A stretch of DNA of 64,000 nt from NCBI RefSeq assembly GCF_000092225.1, contig NC_014158.1, forward strand, positions 62,001 through 126,000, written 5' to 3'. The position numbers were made by a program, and so were the translations under genes. The DNA comes from Tsukamurella paurometabola DSM 20162. GTDB taxonomy: Bacteria > Actinomycetota > Actinomycetes > Mycobacteriales > Mycobacteriaceae. Position 1 is the first letter of the stretch, and each line of letters starts with the position of its first letter. The notes under the pieces were generated by a model. That model saw nothing but the letters and a program-made list of their open reading frames with translations, made no database searches and was not told the origin of the DNA. Positions 42,036 to 51,092 of this stretch are shown piece by piece.

Positions 42036-43387
42036 TGGCCGGGAGCCTGCGGGCGCGGCTGCTGGTGATCATCGTGCTGGTCACCTCGTTCACGGCTGCG
42101 GTGACCGGGGCCTCGGTGGCCTACGTCGTGCGCGACTGGGTCTACGAAGACGCGCAACAGGCCGTGCTGACCGCGTTCCGACACGATATGGAACGGTTCG
42201 ACGATCAGCCGACGATGGAGAACCTCCTCGGCGACTATCTGGTGACGACCTCCGACGGAGGGGTGGTGCAGCCGGGGACGGTGCCGCCCGGCACCGTGCC
42301 GTCCTCGATGTCGGCGGATCTGCGGGCGACGCCCAGCATCTACCGATTCCAGCGACTCGCCGACGGCCGCCTGCTGGTCGGGCACAGTTCCAGCAAACAT
42401 CCGTATCTGATCTATTCGGTGCAGCCCTTGGAGGGCGTGCAGCAACGGCTGCGGCAGCTGATGACCTTCGTCGCGCTCGCCACCCTGGGCGGGGCACTGC
42501 TCGGCGGACTAGCGGGGGTGCTGGTGGCGCGCGCCGTGACCCGGCCCCTGCGGCGGGTCCAGGATGTGGCGTCCGCCGTGGCGGCGGGCGACTCCACCGC
42601 GCGGCTCCCCGAGACCTCGCTGGCCGAATTGCGCGAGCTCTCGGTGAATTTCAACGGCATGCTCGACCGGCAGAACGAATCCCTCGATGTGCTGCGCCGC
42701 CAGGACGAGCGCTCCCGGCGGTTCGCCAGTGACGTCTCGCACGAGCTCCGCAGTCCGCTGGCCGCGCTGGTGCCGGCCGCCGAGGTCCTGCGGGAGGAAG
42801 CGGATGCGATGGCCGCCGAGTCGTCGGGTCATCCGGATCTGGCGCGCGCGGCGCGCATGGTGGCCTCCGAGGTCGACGGCCTGGCCCAGCTACTCGACGA
42901 TCTGCTCGAGATCACTCGCCTCGACGCGGGTGTGGCGCAGGTGCGGGCCGAAGAATTCGACCTGGTCGCCACGGTGCGGGAGGCGCTGGACGCACGCGGA
43001 TGGTCGGGCGTGCGGATCGACGGGCCGGGCGAGCTGTGGGTGAACGCGGACCGGCGCCGAGTGGTGGCCGTGGTGACGAATCTGGTGGGGAACGCTCTGC
43101 GCCACGGCGCGCCTCCGGTGACGGTGTCGATGCACCGCTGGGCGCAGCAGGGTGATGGCGGAGCCGTGGTCGAGGTGCGCGACCACGGTGGCGGAGTGCC
43201 CGAGGGGCACGAGGACCTGATCTTCGACCGCTTGCACAAGGCGCAGGCGGCGCGCTCGCGCGGCGCAGGCGGCGGTGCGGGCCTGGGCCTGGCGATCGCC
43301 CGGGATAACGCCAGGCTGCTCGGCGGCGATGTCGACTACCGGCGCGACGGCGCCACCACCGTCTTCCGGGCCTGGTTCCGCGGCTAA
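42035..43387 (+). CDS. Sensor histidine kinase 2
   Basis: A 450-aa membrane kinase. Helices at about residues 7-31 and 146-169 flank an extracytoplasmic sensor of about 115 aa. HAMP follows, then H-box SDVSHELRSPLAALVPAAEVL, N-box LVGNALRHG, and G-boxes VRDHGGGV and GGGAGLGLAIARDNA. The start overlaps the regulator stop. The stop TAA lies inside the likely -10 (TAAACT) of the next gene. Confidence 0.9.
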   Translation: MAGSLRARLLVIIVLVTSFTAAVTGASVAYVVRDWVYEDAQQAVLTAFRHDMERFDDQPTMENLLGDYLVTTSDGGVVQPGTVPPGTVPSSMSADLRATPSIYRFQRLADGRLLVGHSSSKHPYLIYSVQPLEGVQQRLRQLMTFVALATLGGALLGGLAGVLVARAVTRPLRRVQDVASAVAAGDSTARLPETSLAELRELSVNFNGMLDRQNESLDVLRRQDERSRRFASDVSHELRSPLAALVPAAEVLREEADAMAAESSGHPDLARAARMVASEVDGLAQLLDDLLEITRLDAGVAQVRAEEFDLVATVREALDARGWSGVRIDGPGELWVNADRRRVVAVVTNLVGNALRHGAPPVTVSMHRWAQQGDGGAVVEVRDHGGGVPEGHEDLIFDRLHKAQAARSRGAGGGAGLGLAIARDNARLLGGDVDYRRDGATTVFRAWFRG

Positions 43388-43398
43388 ACTCTGAGACC

Positions 43399-44196
43399 AT
43401 GCGCGTGGCGGTGATCGACTCCGGTTTCGGCATGGTCAATTACGCCGACGCCCTGTCCCGGCTGCGCCCGGACACCGAGCTGGTGCTGGCCCGCGATCCC
43501 GACAACATGCCCTACGGCCTGCTGCCACCGGAGCGGATATCCGAATGCATCGTGGCGATGGCGGGGGCCGCCGCGCGATACCGGGTGGACGCCATCGTGG
43601 TCGCCTGCAACACCGGGTCGATGTACGCCCTGGAGGCGGCGCGGGCCCGGTTCGAACCCGCCGTGCCGGTGATCGGGGTGGTGCCCGCGATCCGCCCGGC
43701 GGGGGCGACGGGGCGGCCCTTCGCGGTGTGGGCCACCGCGGCTGCCACGGTCAGTGACTACCAGACATCGTTGATCGACGCCTTCGCCGATCCGTCTCTG
43801 GCGCATCGTATTCCCTGCTATGGCCTGGCCGAGGCCATCGACTCCGGCGATCTCGACCGGGTCGCGGACGCCGTCGCCGCGGCAGCCGATGCCACGCCCC
43901 CCGATATCGAATCGGTGGTGCTCGGCTGCACGCATTACGGGTTGGTTCGCGAGCAGATCGTCGCGGCGCTGCGGGCACGCACCGGCGTCGATCTCACGGT
44001 CTTCGACTCGCCCGAGCCGGTGGCGCGTCAGGTGCTGCGCCGACTGGGTGTGGACCCGGGCGGCCCGCAGCGCCTCGGCGCGGTGGTCGCCGTGCTGGAG
44101 TCCGGCCGGCCGGGCGCGATGCCGCCGGTCCTCGCGGCCTATCCCGCGGGGCGCGATCTGTTGGACCGCTGCGATCGCGGCGAGATCAAGGCATGA
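43399..44196 (+). CDS. Aspartate/glutamate racemase family protein
   Basis: A 265-aa cofactor-independent racemase of the MurI type. DSGFGMVNYADAL, NMPYG, the first catalytic cysteine in VVACNTGSMYAL and the second in VLGCTHYGLV are present, so racemisation is chemically possible. It departs from MurI in the opening (DSGFGMV for DSGVGGL), so a different amino-acid substrate is possible. ATG 43399 is 8 nt after TAAACT (43385-43390), which overlaps the kinase stop. A terminator follows. Confidence 0.8.
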   Translation: MRVAVIDSGFGMVNYADALSRLRPDTELVLARDPDNMPYGLLPPERISECIVAMAGAAARYRVDAIVVACNTGSMYALEAARARFEPAVPVIGVVPAIRPAGATGRPFAVWATAAATVSDYQTSLIDAFADPSLAHRIPCYGLAEAIDSGDLDRVADAVAAAADATPPDIESVVLGCTHYGLVREQIVAALRARTGVDLTVFDSPEPVARQVLRRLGVDPGGPQRLGAVVAVLESGRPGAMPPVLAAYPAGRDLLDRCDRGEIKA

Positions 44197-44255
44197 CAAA
44201 AAGATCGCGATGAGATATATGCATGATCGCAACTCTCCTGTTATCCTGAGAGTGC

Positions 44256-44289
44256 ACTGACCGCAGCTGACTCGCTCGCTGCGGTCAGT
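44256..44289. terminator. Bidirectional terminator hairpin
   Basis: ACTGACCGCAGC (44256-44267) and GCTGCGGTCAGT (44278-44289) pair perfectly over 12 bp with a 10-nt loop, between the convergent racemase and ABC permease genes. An ACTCTC/GAGAGT mini-palindrome lies just before it. The rest of the 200-bp gap is AT-richer with no frame I would call. Confidence 0.65.
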
Positions 44290-44397
44290 AGTCATTTGCA
44301 GGGCTTTTGACCTCCGGGCGTCTTCCGGTTTCTCTCAGGTGCGACTCCACGGCAGCGTGCGCTGCTGCAGCTTCGAAGGCACACGCGAATTGCGTCG

Positions 44398-45978
44398 CTA
44401 GGCGGCCAGATCGCGCCGGGATTCGGCGGTGGCGGCGGCGATCAGGCCCACCGCGGAGATCGCCACCAATGTCACGGTCGCCCCGGTCACCAGCGCGGCA
44501 CCGGGCTGAGTGGCCACGTGGGTGAACGGCGACAACGTCGACACCCAGTCGGGCAGCCGTAACACGTCGGCCACCATCATCACCACGCACAGCGCCAGGG
44601 CCACCCATCCGACCGCCGACCATTGGGCGTGAATCGCACCCGCCAGGGCGGCGATCGCGGTGATCACCCAGACCGCAGGCAGGGCGCCGAGGGCCGGTCC
44701 GATCAGCTCGCGGCCGGCCGTGAGTGAGACTCCGATGCCCAGGGCGAGGGTCGCGACGAAGGTCGCGATCACTGCCACCGTCAGGTGTGAGACGTACCAG
44801 CGCAGCCGCAGCACGGGTGCCGATAGGAGGTATTCGGCGCGGCCCGAGAGCTCCTCGGAACAGGCGGTGTTGACGATCGAGATGCCGAGCGCGGCGGTCG
44901 CCATGCCCATCACCGAGAACTCCGCGCCGAAGAAGATGTCGAGCAGGTTCGAGCCGGAACCCCCCAGTCGTTCCAGCATCTCCCGGGTGCCCTCGTTCCC
45001 GGCGAGCGAGTCGATCGCCGAGCCCATCCCGCCGAACGCCGCGCCCACGGCGAGCATGCCCACGGTCCATCCGATCACCTGGCCGCGGTGCAGCCGCCAG
45101 GTGAGCGCCTCCACGGAACCGAGCAGCGGTCCGGCGTGGCTCCGGCCGCGGCCCACGGGGATCAGTCCGGCGCCGAGGTCGCGGCGCGCGGCGATCCGCA
45201 GCGCCGCGGCGGCGAACACCACGGTGAGTACCACCAGGGGGAGTGCGGGCCACCACCGGTCGTCGGCGAAGGGCCGGATCTGCTGTGACCAGCCGAGCGG
45301 CGAAAGCCAGGACTCCCAGCCGGGTTCCGCGGGCAGCGTGCCATCGATACGGAGCACAGACACATCGCCCACGGCGCGCAGCAGGTACGCACCACCGAGG
45401 CCGACGGCGAACAACCCGCGCGCGGCCCGGGCGCCTTCGGTCAGTTGTGCGCACAGCAGCGCGAACCCGGCGAAGACGATGCCGGTCAGCGCCCACAGTG
45501 CCCCGAAGGCGACACTGCCCGGTGCGTCGGCGCCCATCCCGATCAGGACGAGCGCGCTCACCGCGCCGATGGCCAGACTCAGCCCGACCGACTCGATCAG
45601 TGCGGCCAGTGGCGGCGCGATCCGATCGATCGCGGAGGCGCCCAACATCTCCCGGCGACCGGACTCCTCGTCGGCGCGGGTGTGCCGGATCACCAGCAGG
45701 CCGGTGAGCAGGCCCAGAGCGGCCGCCATCATCACGACCATCTTGATCATGCCGACAGCACCGACGGTGGCCGAATAGACGGGGCCGAACATCGCGACCA
45801 GAGAGGGGTTCTCGCTCGCCGCGCGGGCCGCGGACTCGAGCGCGGCCTGATCGCCGTAATTGACCTTGGCGGTGGAGTAGGCCGATGCGGCCATCGCCAC
45901 GTACAGCAGCAGCCACACCACCAGTTGAACCCGGTCACGCCGGACCACCAGCCGCAGAGTGGCACCGAGCCCCGTCAT
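44398..45978 (-). CDS. ABC exporter permease, antibiotic-exporter type
   Basis: A 526-aa protein with about twelve membrane helices in two similar halves, as in TnrB3-like permeases annotated as exporters of polyketide antibiotics. It begins [26 protein letters not shown] and carries [16 protein letters not shown] and [14 protein letters not shown]; in the second half [17 protein letters not shown] repeats that pattern. ATG 45978 overlaps the ATPase stop by 4 bp. It is the membrane partner of the adjacent ATPase. The exported compound is unknown. Confidence 0.85.
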   Translation of the reverse strand: MTGLGATLRLVVRRDRVQLVVWLLLYVAMAASAYSTAKVNYGDQAALESAARAASENPSLVAMFGPVYSATVGAVGMIKMVVMMAAALGLLTGLLVIRHTRADEESGRREMLGASAIDRIAPPLAALIESVGLSLAIGAVSALVLIGMGADAPGSVAFGALWALTGIVFAGFALLCAQLTEGARAARGLFAVGLGGAYLLRAVGDVSVLRIDGTLPAEPGWESWLSPLGWSQQIRPFADDRWWPALPLVVLTVVFAAAALRIAARRDLGAGLIPVGRGRSHAGPLLGSVEALTWRLHRGQVIGWTVGMLAVGAAFGGMGSAIDSLAGNEGTREMLERLGGSGSNLLDIFFGAEFSVMGMATAALGISIVNTACSEELSGRAEYLLSAPVLRLRWYVSHLTVAVIATFVATLALGIGVSLTAGRELIGPALGALPAVWVITAIAALAGAIHAQWSAVGWVALALCVVMMVADVLRLPDWVSTLSPFTHVATQPGAALVTGATVTLVAISAVGLIAAATAESRRDLAA

Positions 45979-46874
45979 CGCGTGCCCCGTTCGGCGGTGT
46001 CGTAGTGCCGCAGGAAGAGCTCTTCGAGTGTGGGCGGGCGGCTGGTGAGCGAGGTGGGGGAGGCGGCGGCGAGTTCGCCGAGCACCCGGCCGAGGTCTGC
46101 GGTGTCCACGCTGAACGAGAGGCGATCGCCGTCGGTTCGCAGGTCGTGTACGCCCGCGGTCGCGGACAGGTCCGTGGGTCGCGACACGGTGGCCTCGACC
46201 CGGGTGCGGGACAGGTGCCGCAGCGAGGCCAGGGTGCCGGTCTCGACGGTCGCGCCGTCCTTGATGATCGTGACGGCGTCGGCGACCCGGTCGACCTCGG
46301 ACAGGATGTGGCTGGAGAGCAGGATCGAGGCGCCGCGGGCCTTCTCCTCCTCGAGGCACTGCGTGAACACCTCCTCCATGAGCGGGTCCAGGCCGGAGGT
46401 GGGCTCATCGAGGATGAGCAGTTCGGCGCGGGCCGCGAAGGCCGAGACCAGTGCCACCTTCTGCCGGTTGCCCTTGCTGTACGTGCGGGCCTTCTTTCCG
46501 GGATCGAGGGCGAAGCGCTCCAGGAGTTCGTCGCGGCGCACCTCGTCGATGCCGCCGCGCAGGCGACCGAGGAGGTCGATGATCTCGCCACCGGACAGGT
46601 TGGGCCACAGCGTCACATCGCCCGGTACGTAGGCCAGCCGCCGGTGCAGTTCGGGGGCCTGGCGCCACGGGTCTCCGCCGAGTAGTTCGACGGTGCCGCT
46701 GGTCTTCTTCAGCAGGCCCAGCAGGATTCGGATGGTGGTCGACTTACCCGCGCCGTTCGGCCCGAGGAAGGCGTGCACTTGTCCTGGCAGGACGTGCAGA
46801 TCGAGCGCGGTGAGAGCGTGAGCGCTACCGAAAACCTTGGTCAGGCCCTCGGCGCGGATGACTTCGTTGGTCAT
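45975..46874 (-). CDS. ABC transporter ATP-binding protein
   Basis: A 299-aa ATPase: Walker [14 protein letters not shown]-loop region [17 protein letters not shown], signature [14 protein letters not shown] (variant of LSGGQ), Walker [14 protein letters not shown], and H-loop [11 protein letters not shown]. The C-terminal 80 aa are typical of drug-exporter ATPases. ATG 46874 is 7 nt after TAGCGT (46887-46882), so it is probably leaderless. It is divergent from a GbsR/MarR regulator whose promoter faces it, probably its repressor. Confidence 0.9.
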   Translation of the reverse strand: MTNEVIRAEGLTKVFGSAHALTALDLHVLPGQVHAFLGPNGAGKSTTIRILLGLLKKTSGTVELLGGDPWRQAPELHRRLAYVPGDVTLWPNLSGGEIIDLLGRLRGGIDEVRRDELLERFALDPGKKARTYSKGNRQKVALVSAFAARAELLILDEPTSGLDPLMEEVFTQCLEEEKARGASILLSSHILSEVDRVADAVTIIKDGATVETGTLASLRHLSRTRVEATVSRPTDLSATAGVHDLRTDGDRLSFSVDTADLGRVLGELAAASPTSLTSRPPTLEELFLRHYDTAERGTR

Positions 46875-46881
46875 ACCGAGG

Positions 46882-46932
46882 ACGCTATACCCGTTTCAGA
46901 AGTTTGTGAAGTGTGTGAAGACTGTATATCCT
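46882..46932. promoter_or_regulatory. Face-to-face leaderless promoters, ABC exporter / GbsR-type regulator
   Basis: The minus-strand -10 TAGCGT (46887-46882) and the plus-strand -10 TATCCT (46927-46932) are separated by 39 bp, so their -35 regions overlap. The shared segment carries repeated GTGAAG units (GTTTGTGAAG, TGTGTGAAG), a plausible operator for the regulator. Confidence 0.55.
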
Positions 46933-46938
46933 GTGTGC

Positions 46939-47400
46939 GTGGACGCGCCGAACTTCGTCGAGAACATGGCTGCCGCCCTGGTGGAGGCGGGTATGCAGAG
47001 AATGGCCGCCCGCGTCTTCTCGGCCGTGTTGGCCTCGCCCGATGGCGCGCTCACACCGTCGCAGATCGCGAAACAGCTCAGGGTCTCGGCCGGGGCGGTC
47101 TCGGGCGCGGTCGGTTACCTCGAACAGGCCGGCATGATCCGCAAGTCCCATGTTCCCGGTTCGCGGCACAGCCTGATCGAGCTGGGTGATGACATCTGGT
47201 ACGAGGCGCTCACCTCGCGTAATCCGATCCTGGAGCGGTGGCTCACGGTGGCCGACGAGGGGCTCGAAGAGCTCCCCGACGGTGGGCCGGCGGCCGAGCG
47301 GGTGGCGGTGATGCGCGACTTCTTCGCATTCGTCCTTACCGAGCTGCCCGATCTGATGGAGCGCTGGCGGCTGACCAGGCTCGAACGGCACGGGCACTGA
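46939..47400 (+). CDS. GbsR/MarR-type transcriptional regulator
   Basis: A 153-aa winged-helix regulator: NMAAALVEAGMQRMAARVFSAVLASPDGALTPSQIAKQLRVSAGAVSGAVGYLEQAGMI, with the helix-turn-helix in TPSQIAKQLRVSAGAVSGAV, and RKSHVPGSRHSLIELGDDIW as the wing. This matches the GbsR-like group often paired with ABC drug exporters. GTG 46939 follows TATCCT by 6 nt, which rules out the longer upstream frame. Confidence 0.85.
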   Translation: MDAPNFVENMAAALVEAGMQRMAARVFSAVLASPDGALTPSQIAKQLRVSAGAVSGAVGYLEQAGMIRKSHVPGSRHSLIELGDDIWYEALTSRNPILERWLTVADEGLEELPDGGPAAERVAVMRDFFAFVLTELPDLMERWRLTRLERHGH

Positions 47401-47596
47401 GCAGCACGCGGGGCTGAGGTTCGCTGCGGATAGCACGGAAGCTTCGGAAAGTGAAGTTTGTTTGCAATAACAACATCTAATAGCCATCGAATGTTTCTTC
47501 ACTTCGTTAGTTTGCAAACGCAGAATTAGCGCCGGACGGGGTCACGTCCTTCCCGTCTCGAACGTTCGACAGTGAAGTCCAACGAAAGGCTCTACC
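47401..47596. other. Noncoding AT-rich gap before the secreted protein gene
   Basis: The segment 47450-47520 is strikingly AT-rich for this genome. It holds TTTGCAAT and the perfect palindrome GTTTGCAAAC (47510-47519), possible regulator half-sites. No coding frame is supported. GAAAGG before GTG 47597 is the ribosome site of the next gene. Confidence 0.4.
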
Positions 47597-48211
47597 GTGA
47601 ACACTCAGGTTACGAAGTCCGTCGCGGCCCTCGTCGGGGTCGCCGCCACGATCGCCCTCGGATTCTCCGGTGCCGCAACGGCATCCGCATCCCCCAAGCC
47701 GTATCCGTCCGGCGGTGCCAACAGCGTTGATCTCGTGGAGGTGACCGCGCAGGCGTCGGCGATCGGCAAGGACAACGGTTTCACCATCCGCAACGTCGCC
47801 GATCGGGCCGATCCGAACGCGGGCCAGGCGCAGCGCGCGCAGGTCCTGCCGGCAGGTACCCAGTTCGTGTTGAGCTCCAACAACTTCGGCAACGTCGCTC
47901 TGGGCGACACCGAGGGCTATTCGGTCACCCTGCTCACCGCCAACGGCCGGGACAAGGTGATCACGCTGAAGAACGATATCCAGCCGGGTGGCTCGATCCC
48001 GGTGACGCTCGGGAAGATCCAGGTTTCGGTGGGCACCACCTTCAATCTGAAGCTGGCGGACTACTCGGTCCAGCCCTTCCGCACGAAGGGTGCTCTGGAC
48101 TGGACGGAGCGCGCGAACCCGAACCAGACGCAGTACCTCGCGAACAATTCCGCCGGGGTGTTCTGCCTCGCGGCGGTGGCGCCCGTGCTCAGCTTCTGCT
48201 CGCCGGCGTAA
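47597..48211 (+). CDS. Secreted protein of unknown function
   Basis: A 204-aa exported protein. The signal peptide (residues 7-32, SVAALVGVAATIALGFSGAATASA) ends at ASA-SP. The mature part is rich in Val, Thr, Asn and Gly, with a probable beta fold (GYSVTLLTANGRDKVITLKNDI, VTLGKIQVSVGTTFNLKL). Two cysteines near the end (VFCLAAV and SFCSPA) could pair. I recognise no family. GTG 47597 has GAAAGG at 7 nt. A clear terminator follows. Confidence 0.7.
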   Translation: MNTQVTKSVAALVGVAATIALGFSGAATASASPKPYPSGGANSVDLVEVTAQASAIGKDNGFTIRNVADRADPNAGQAQRAQVLPAGTQFVLSSNNFGNVALGDTEGYSVTLLTANGRDKVITLKNDIQPGGSIPVTLGKIQVSVGTTFNLKLADYSVQPFRTKGALDWTERANPNQTQYLANNSAGVFCLAAVAPVLSFCSPA

Positions 48212-48234
48212 TCCGAAGAGCAGCAGCGCTTGCC

Positions 48235-48268
48235 GTCCCTCGGTCCGGGAATGCCCGGGCCGAGGGAC
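48235..48268. terminator. Bidirectional terminator hairpin
   Basis: GTCCCTCGGTCCGGG (48235-48249) pairs with 48254-48268 over 15 positions with one G-U pair and a 4-nt AATG loop. It lies between convergent genes. Confidence 0.75.
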
Positions 48269-48275
48269 GTTCTGC

Positions 48276-48866
48276 TCAGCGTGAACGGCGCGAGGCGTCG
48301 GAGACCATCGGCGCGCATTGCGCGCCGCTCTTCGCTTCGAAGTGCCACATCTCGTTGGCGTACACCCGGCACAGCCCGTAGTCCTCACCGAACCGGGTCA
48401 TCCAATCGGCGGCGTCGGTCGGACCGATGTCGACGGCGTCTCCGGCGACGTGCTCGGACGTGGTGCCGGCCACCACACGTTCCGCTTCGGCGGTCGACCC
48501 GTATCGCCGGACCGCATCGTCGAACAGCGACTGCTGGTACCGGGCAGTGCGCCACCCCGAGGTCACGAGTACGTCGATGTCGCGCTCCGCCTTCGCGGCG
48601 CGGGCAGCGCCCTGCAGGGCCTGCCGCAGTGCGGGAGACAGATTGGTGATGGCGGGCGTGTCGGTGGTGACCGGGACACCCTCGGTGAGGGCGCCGTCGG
48701 CCGCGCCGATCGGACCGGACGGTGCGGCCGTCGGACGGCCTGACGGGGTGGGGTCGCCGGGAGCCGCAGAGCCGGGCAGCGACGGCGAGCAGGCTGACAG
48801 GAGTGCGAGCGCGGCCAGTGCGGCGATGGCAGCCGCGGCGGTGCGAGCCTTGCGGTGGTTCGACAT
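48276..48866 (-). CDS. D-alanyl-D-alanine carboxypeptidase-like lipoprotein (VanY/M15)
   Basis: A 196-aa exported zinc peptidase-like protein. The signal ends in the lipobox LLSACS. A Pro/Ser/Gly linker of about 35 aa precedes the M15 domain: VLVTSGWRTARYQQSLFDD, then TTSEHVAGDAVDIGP with the zinc-binding His and Asp, and NEMWHFEAK with the last His. It likely trims peptidoglycan stem peptides at the outer membrane face. ATG 48866 is preferred; GTG 48887 is upstream in frame. The metal ligands are present. Confidence 0.85.
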   Translation of the reverse strand: MSNHRKARTAAAAIAALAALALLSACSPSLPGSAAPGDPTPSGRPTAAPSGPIGAADGALTEGVPVTTDTPAITNLSPALRQALQGAARAAKAERDIDVLVTSGWRTARYQQSLFDDAVRRYGSTAEAERVVAGTTSEHVAGDAVDIGPTDAADWMTRFGEDYGLCRVYANEMWHFEAKSGAQCAPMVSDASRRSR

Positions 48867-48967
48867 GCCCCCACGGTGGCGGCCCACTGTCGCCGGGGAG
48901 TCACCGTTGCGCTCCGGCGTCGTCCCGATCGGGTCACGGCGCCGGGCTCGGCCCGATCACGCGCGGA

Positions 48968-50128
48968 TCATTCCCAGTAGGCTCGCCAATCCCGCTCCTC
49001 CTGCACCTTGTCCTGGTGGAGGGCCGCCGACGCCGGTGTGAGGGTGACGTCCGGGTGCGGTTCGGCGAAGAAGTCGCCGGAGCCGCGGGCGGATTCGTGC
49101 GCGCCGGTGTCGATGTAGCAGTAACCACGACCTGAGAGGTGGGCGCCGGCGCTCTCGAGTCCGAGGTACTGCAGCAGGTTGCGGGCCACGGCGGCGGCAC
49201 CGTTCTTGGCGAAGATCGCCGCCTTCGGGAGCGGCCGGTCGGTGGGCGAAGTGACGGCGGAGAGGTCGCCGATCGCCCAGATCCCATCCTGGCCAGTGCT
49301 CATCGACTCGCGGTCCACAGGGATCCAGCCGGGCCCGTCGAGCGGGACCGCGGCCTCGTGCGGCGGGACGAACACCAGCAGATCGAATGGCACGCTGGCG
49401 CCATCGGCGAAGTGCACGATCTTCGTCGCGGGATCGACTCGCTCCACCTGGTGCAGTGGGTGCAGGGCGATTCCGGCGGCCCGGACGCGTTCGGCCAGCT
49501 CGAGTCCCACGTGCGGTCCGGCGGAGGGCATGGGCTGCGGCTCGGGGGTGTAGACCGCGATCTCGGTCTCCTCGCGCACACCCCGCTCCGCGAGGAGATC
49601 GGCGGCGAGGAAGGCTCCTTCATAGGGCGCCACCGGGCACCGGAAGGGCATGGCGGCCACCAGGAAGACCAGCCGTCCGCCCGGGAAGTCAGTGAGCGCG
49701 CGGTGGGCGCGTGCGGCATCCGCGGTGGCGTAGTAGTGGACGGCTACACCGGTATCGGCGGCCTCCTGCAGTCCGGGGACACGGTTTGTGGCGTTCCGGG
49801 CGCCCAGGGCCATCACGAGGGCGTCGAATCCCACGCGGTCCCCGTTGTCGAGAAGAACCGTCTTGCCCGGGCCGTCGACTCCGGCGATCGTGGCCCGCAC
49901 TGCGCGGATGTCCTTCAGGGCAGCCTCGGACGGGCGGATCGGGATGCTGTCGGCCGTGCGCCAGCCGCGCATCACCCACGGCAGCGTGAATCCGAGGTAG
50001 TGCTCGAAGTTCTCGTCGATCAGGGTGATCTCCACGCCGTCCAGGGCGACGCCGGACTCGCGCAGCTCCTTGATCACGCTCAGCCCGCCGATGCCGGCGC
50101 CGGCGATCACGATTCGCTTGTTACCCAT
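48968..50128 (-). CDS. Sulfide:quinone reductase-like FAD oxidoreductase
   Basis: A 386-aa flavoprotein of the SQR/NDH-2 superfamily. The FAD site is VIAGAGIGGLSVIKEL, with a second GxG-type region and the late GIWAIGDLSAV that contacts FAD. AAMPFRCPVAPYEGAFLA holds a cysteine conserved in SQR-type III proteins. SQRs oxidise sulfide and reduce quinone; persulfide-linked roles are also known. AGGTG precedes ATG 50128. It lies 26 nt after the DsbA-like gene, downstream of a CsoR/CstR-type operator, which supports a sulfide or persulfide link. Confidence 0.75.
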   Translation of the reverse strand: MGNKRIVIAGAGIGGLSVIKELRESGVALDGVEITLIDENFEHYLGFTLPWVMRGWRTADSIPIRPSEAALKDIRAVRATIAGVDGPGKTVLLDNGDRVGFDALVMALGARNATNRVPGLQEAADTGVAVHYYATADAARAHRALTDFPGGRLVFLVAAMPFRCPVAPYEGAFLAADLLAERGVREETEIAVYTPEPQPMPSAGPHVGLELAERVRAAGIALHPLHQVERVDPATKIVHFADGASVPFDLLVFVPPHEAAVPLDGPGWIPVDRESMSTGQDGIWAIGDLSAVTSPTDRPLPKAAIFAKNGAAAVARNLLQYLGLESAGAHLSGRGYCYIDTGAHESARGSGDFFAEPHPDVTLTPASAALHQDKVQEERDWRAYWE

Positions 50129-50154
50129 GCTTGTTCACCTGTCTGTTCGGGTAT

Positions 50155-50748
50155 TCACTGGTCGGGGCGCAGCCGCTGGACCGACGTGAACGCGTCGACG
50201 GCCGCGAGAGAGCGGAGTCCGGCGAGCAGCGCCGCGGCGGCTTCCGGCTCGGGGACGGTGGTCAGGACCGGGCCGTGGAAGGTGGCCTCGCCGATGCGGA
50301 CCAGCGGGCTCCCGGCGCTGCCGCCCGCCGCTTCCTGGCTGCGGGCGTGCTCCGCGCGGACGGCGACGTCCCAGGAAGCGTCTGCGAGTGCGTCGGCGTA
50401 CCGGGTGGGCAGGCCCAGATCGGTGAGCAGCCGCGCCACGGGCGCGGCGTCGAGGGCTGGTGCGTCGTGGTGGTACCAGGCACTGAATGCGGCCAGTGCC
50501 CGCCATCGGGCCGCATCGTCGAGTTCCGTCCCGAGCGCGGCGAAGAGCCGGCCCGCGGCGCCCGAGTCCCGCATCCGTGCGCGGGCCCGTTCGGGCAGGT
50601 CGCGGCCTTCGTTGAGCAGTGCCAGGCTCATCAGTTCCCAGCGGAGCGCGTCGGGATCGTCGACGGTCTCGCGCAGCCACGCGGCGGTCTGCCAGGAGTA
50701 CGGGCACACCGGGTCGAGCCAGATCGTGATCGGGGTGCGGTGCTCCAT
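50155..50748 (-). CDS. DsbA-family thioredoxin-fold protein, Rv2466c-like, CPYS active site
   Basis: A 197-aa protein like the mycothiol-dependent nitroreductase Rv2466c: ITIWLDPVCPYSWQTAAWL, ELMSLALLNEGRDLPE, GLPTRYADAL, and GSPLVRIGEATFHGPVLTTVPEPEAA all follow that family. Rv2466c has CPWC; here the second cysteine is serine (C15-P-Y-S18). It could still form a mixed disulfide with mycothiol but not an internal one. GGAGG is 7 nt before ATG 50748. It is the first gene of the operon with the SQR-like enzyme. Confidence 0.8.
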   Translation of the reverse strand: MEHRTPITIWLDPVCPYSWQTAAWLRETVDDPDALRWELMSLALLNEGRDLPERARARMRDSGAAGRLFAALGTELDDAARWRALAAFSAWYHHDAPALDAAPVARLLTDLGLPTRYADALADASWDVAVRAEHARSQEAAGGSAGSPLVRIGEATFHGPVLTTVPEPEAAAALLAGLRSLAAVDAFTSVQRLRPDQ

Positions 50749-50844
50749 CGCCCACCTCCGTGGCTGGTATCGGCTGGAACCGTCGTGGCCGCAGGCGGAT
50801 TGGTTCCGTGTTCGTACGACGGGCGGGGAGCGTCCCCGCGATTT

Positions 50845-50866
50845 CGTATCCCCCCAGGGGGATACG
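50845..50866. promoter_or_regulatory. CsoR/CstR-type operator
   Basis: CGTATCCCCC and GGGGGATACG form a perfect 10-bp palindrome around CA. This is the GTAT-C(n)-G(n)-ATAC pattern bound by CsoR/CstR/RcnR-family repressors, which sense copper or persulfide. It lies about 97 bp upstream of the DsbA-like start. With an SQR-like gene in the operon, a persulfide-responsive CstR site is the more specific guess. No such repressor gene is in the window. Confidence 0.75.
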
Positions 50867-51073
50867 GTTCACGGTAGCAGCCGGGAACGGCGGCAGCAAT
50901 GCCCGGCCACGCGGTCGACCACGCCCGGTGACGGTCGGGTGGTCGGGTACCAGGGGCGGTCGGCCGACCGATCCGATCAGCGAAACCCGAGGTCAAGGCC
51001 GGTTAGGATGGCCTTTCATTTGGTGATCGGCCAGCGGGAATCTATCGTTGCGGGTACAGCCAACGATGCCTGA

Positions 51074-51092
51074 GGTGACGCATGTCGTCACC
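51074..51092. promoter_or_regulatory. Inverted repeat in the gltB leader
   Basis: GGTGACG (51074-51080) and CGTCACC (51086-51092) are perfect complements around CATGT. The right arm begins an 11-bp direct repeat, CGTCACCGAAC then CTTCATATCCA, that matches the box at 38314. It could be an operator for a nitrogen or phosphate regulator, or an RNA hairpin occluding the leader-peptide start. Confidence 0.4.

Noticed and set aside
51008-51073. A 21-codon frame before gltB
   Set aside because: Its ATG overlaps the likely -10 TAGGAT, so it would not be transcribed from that promoter.
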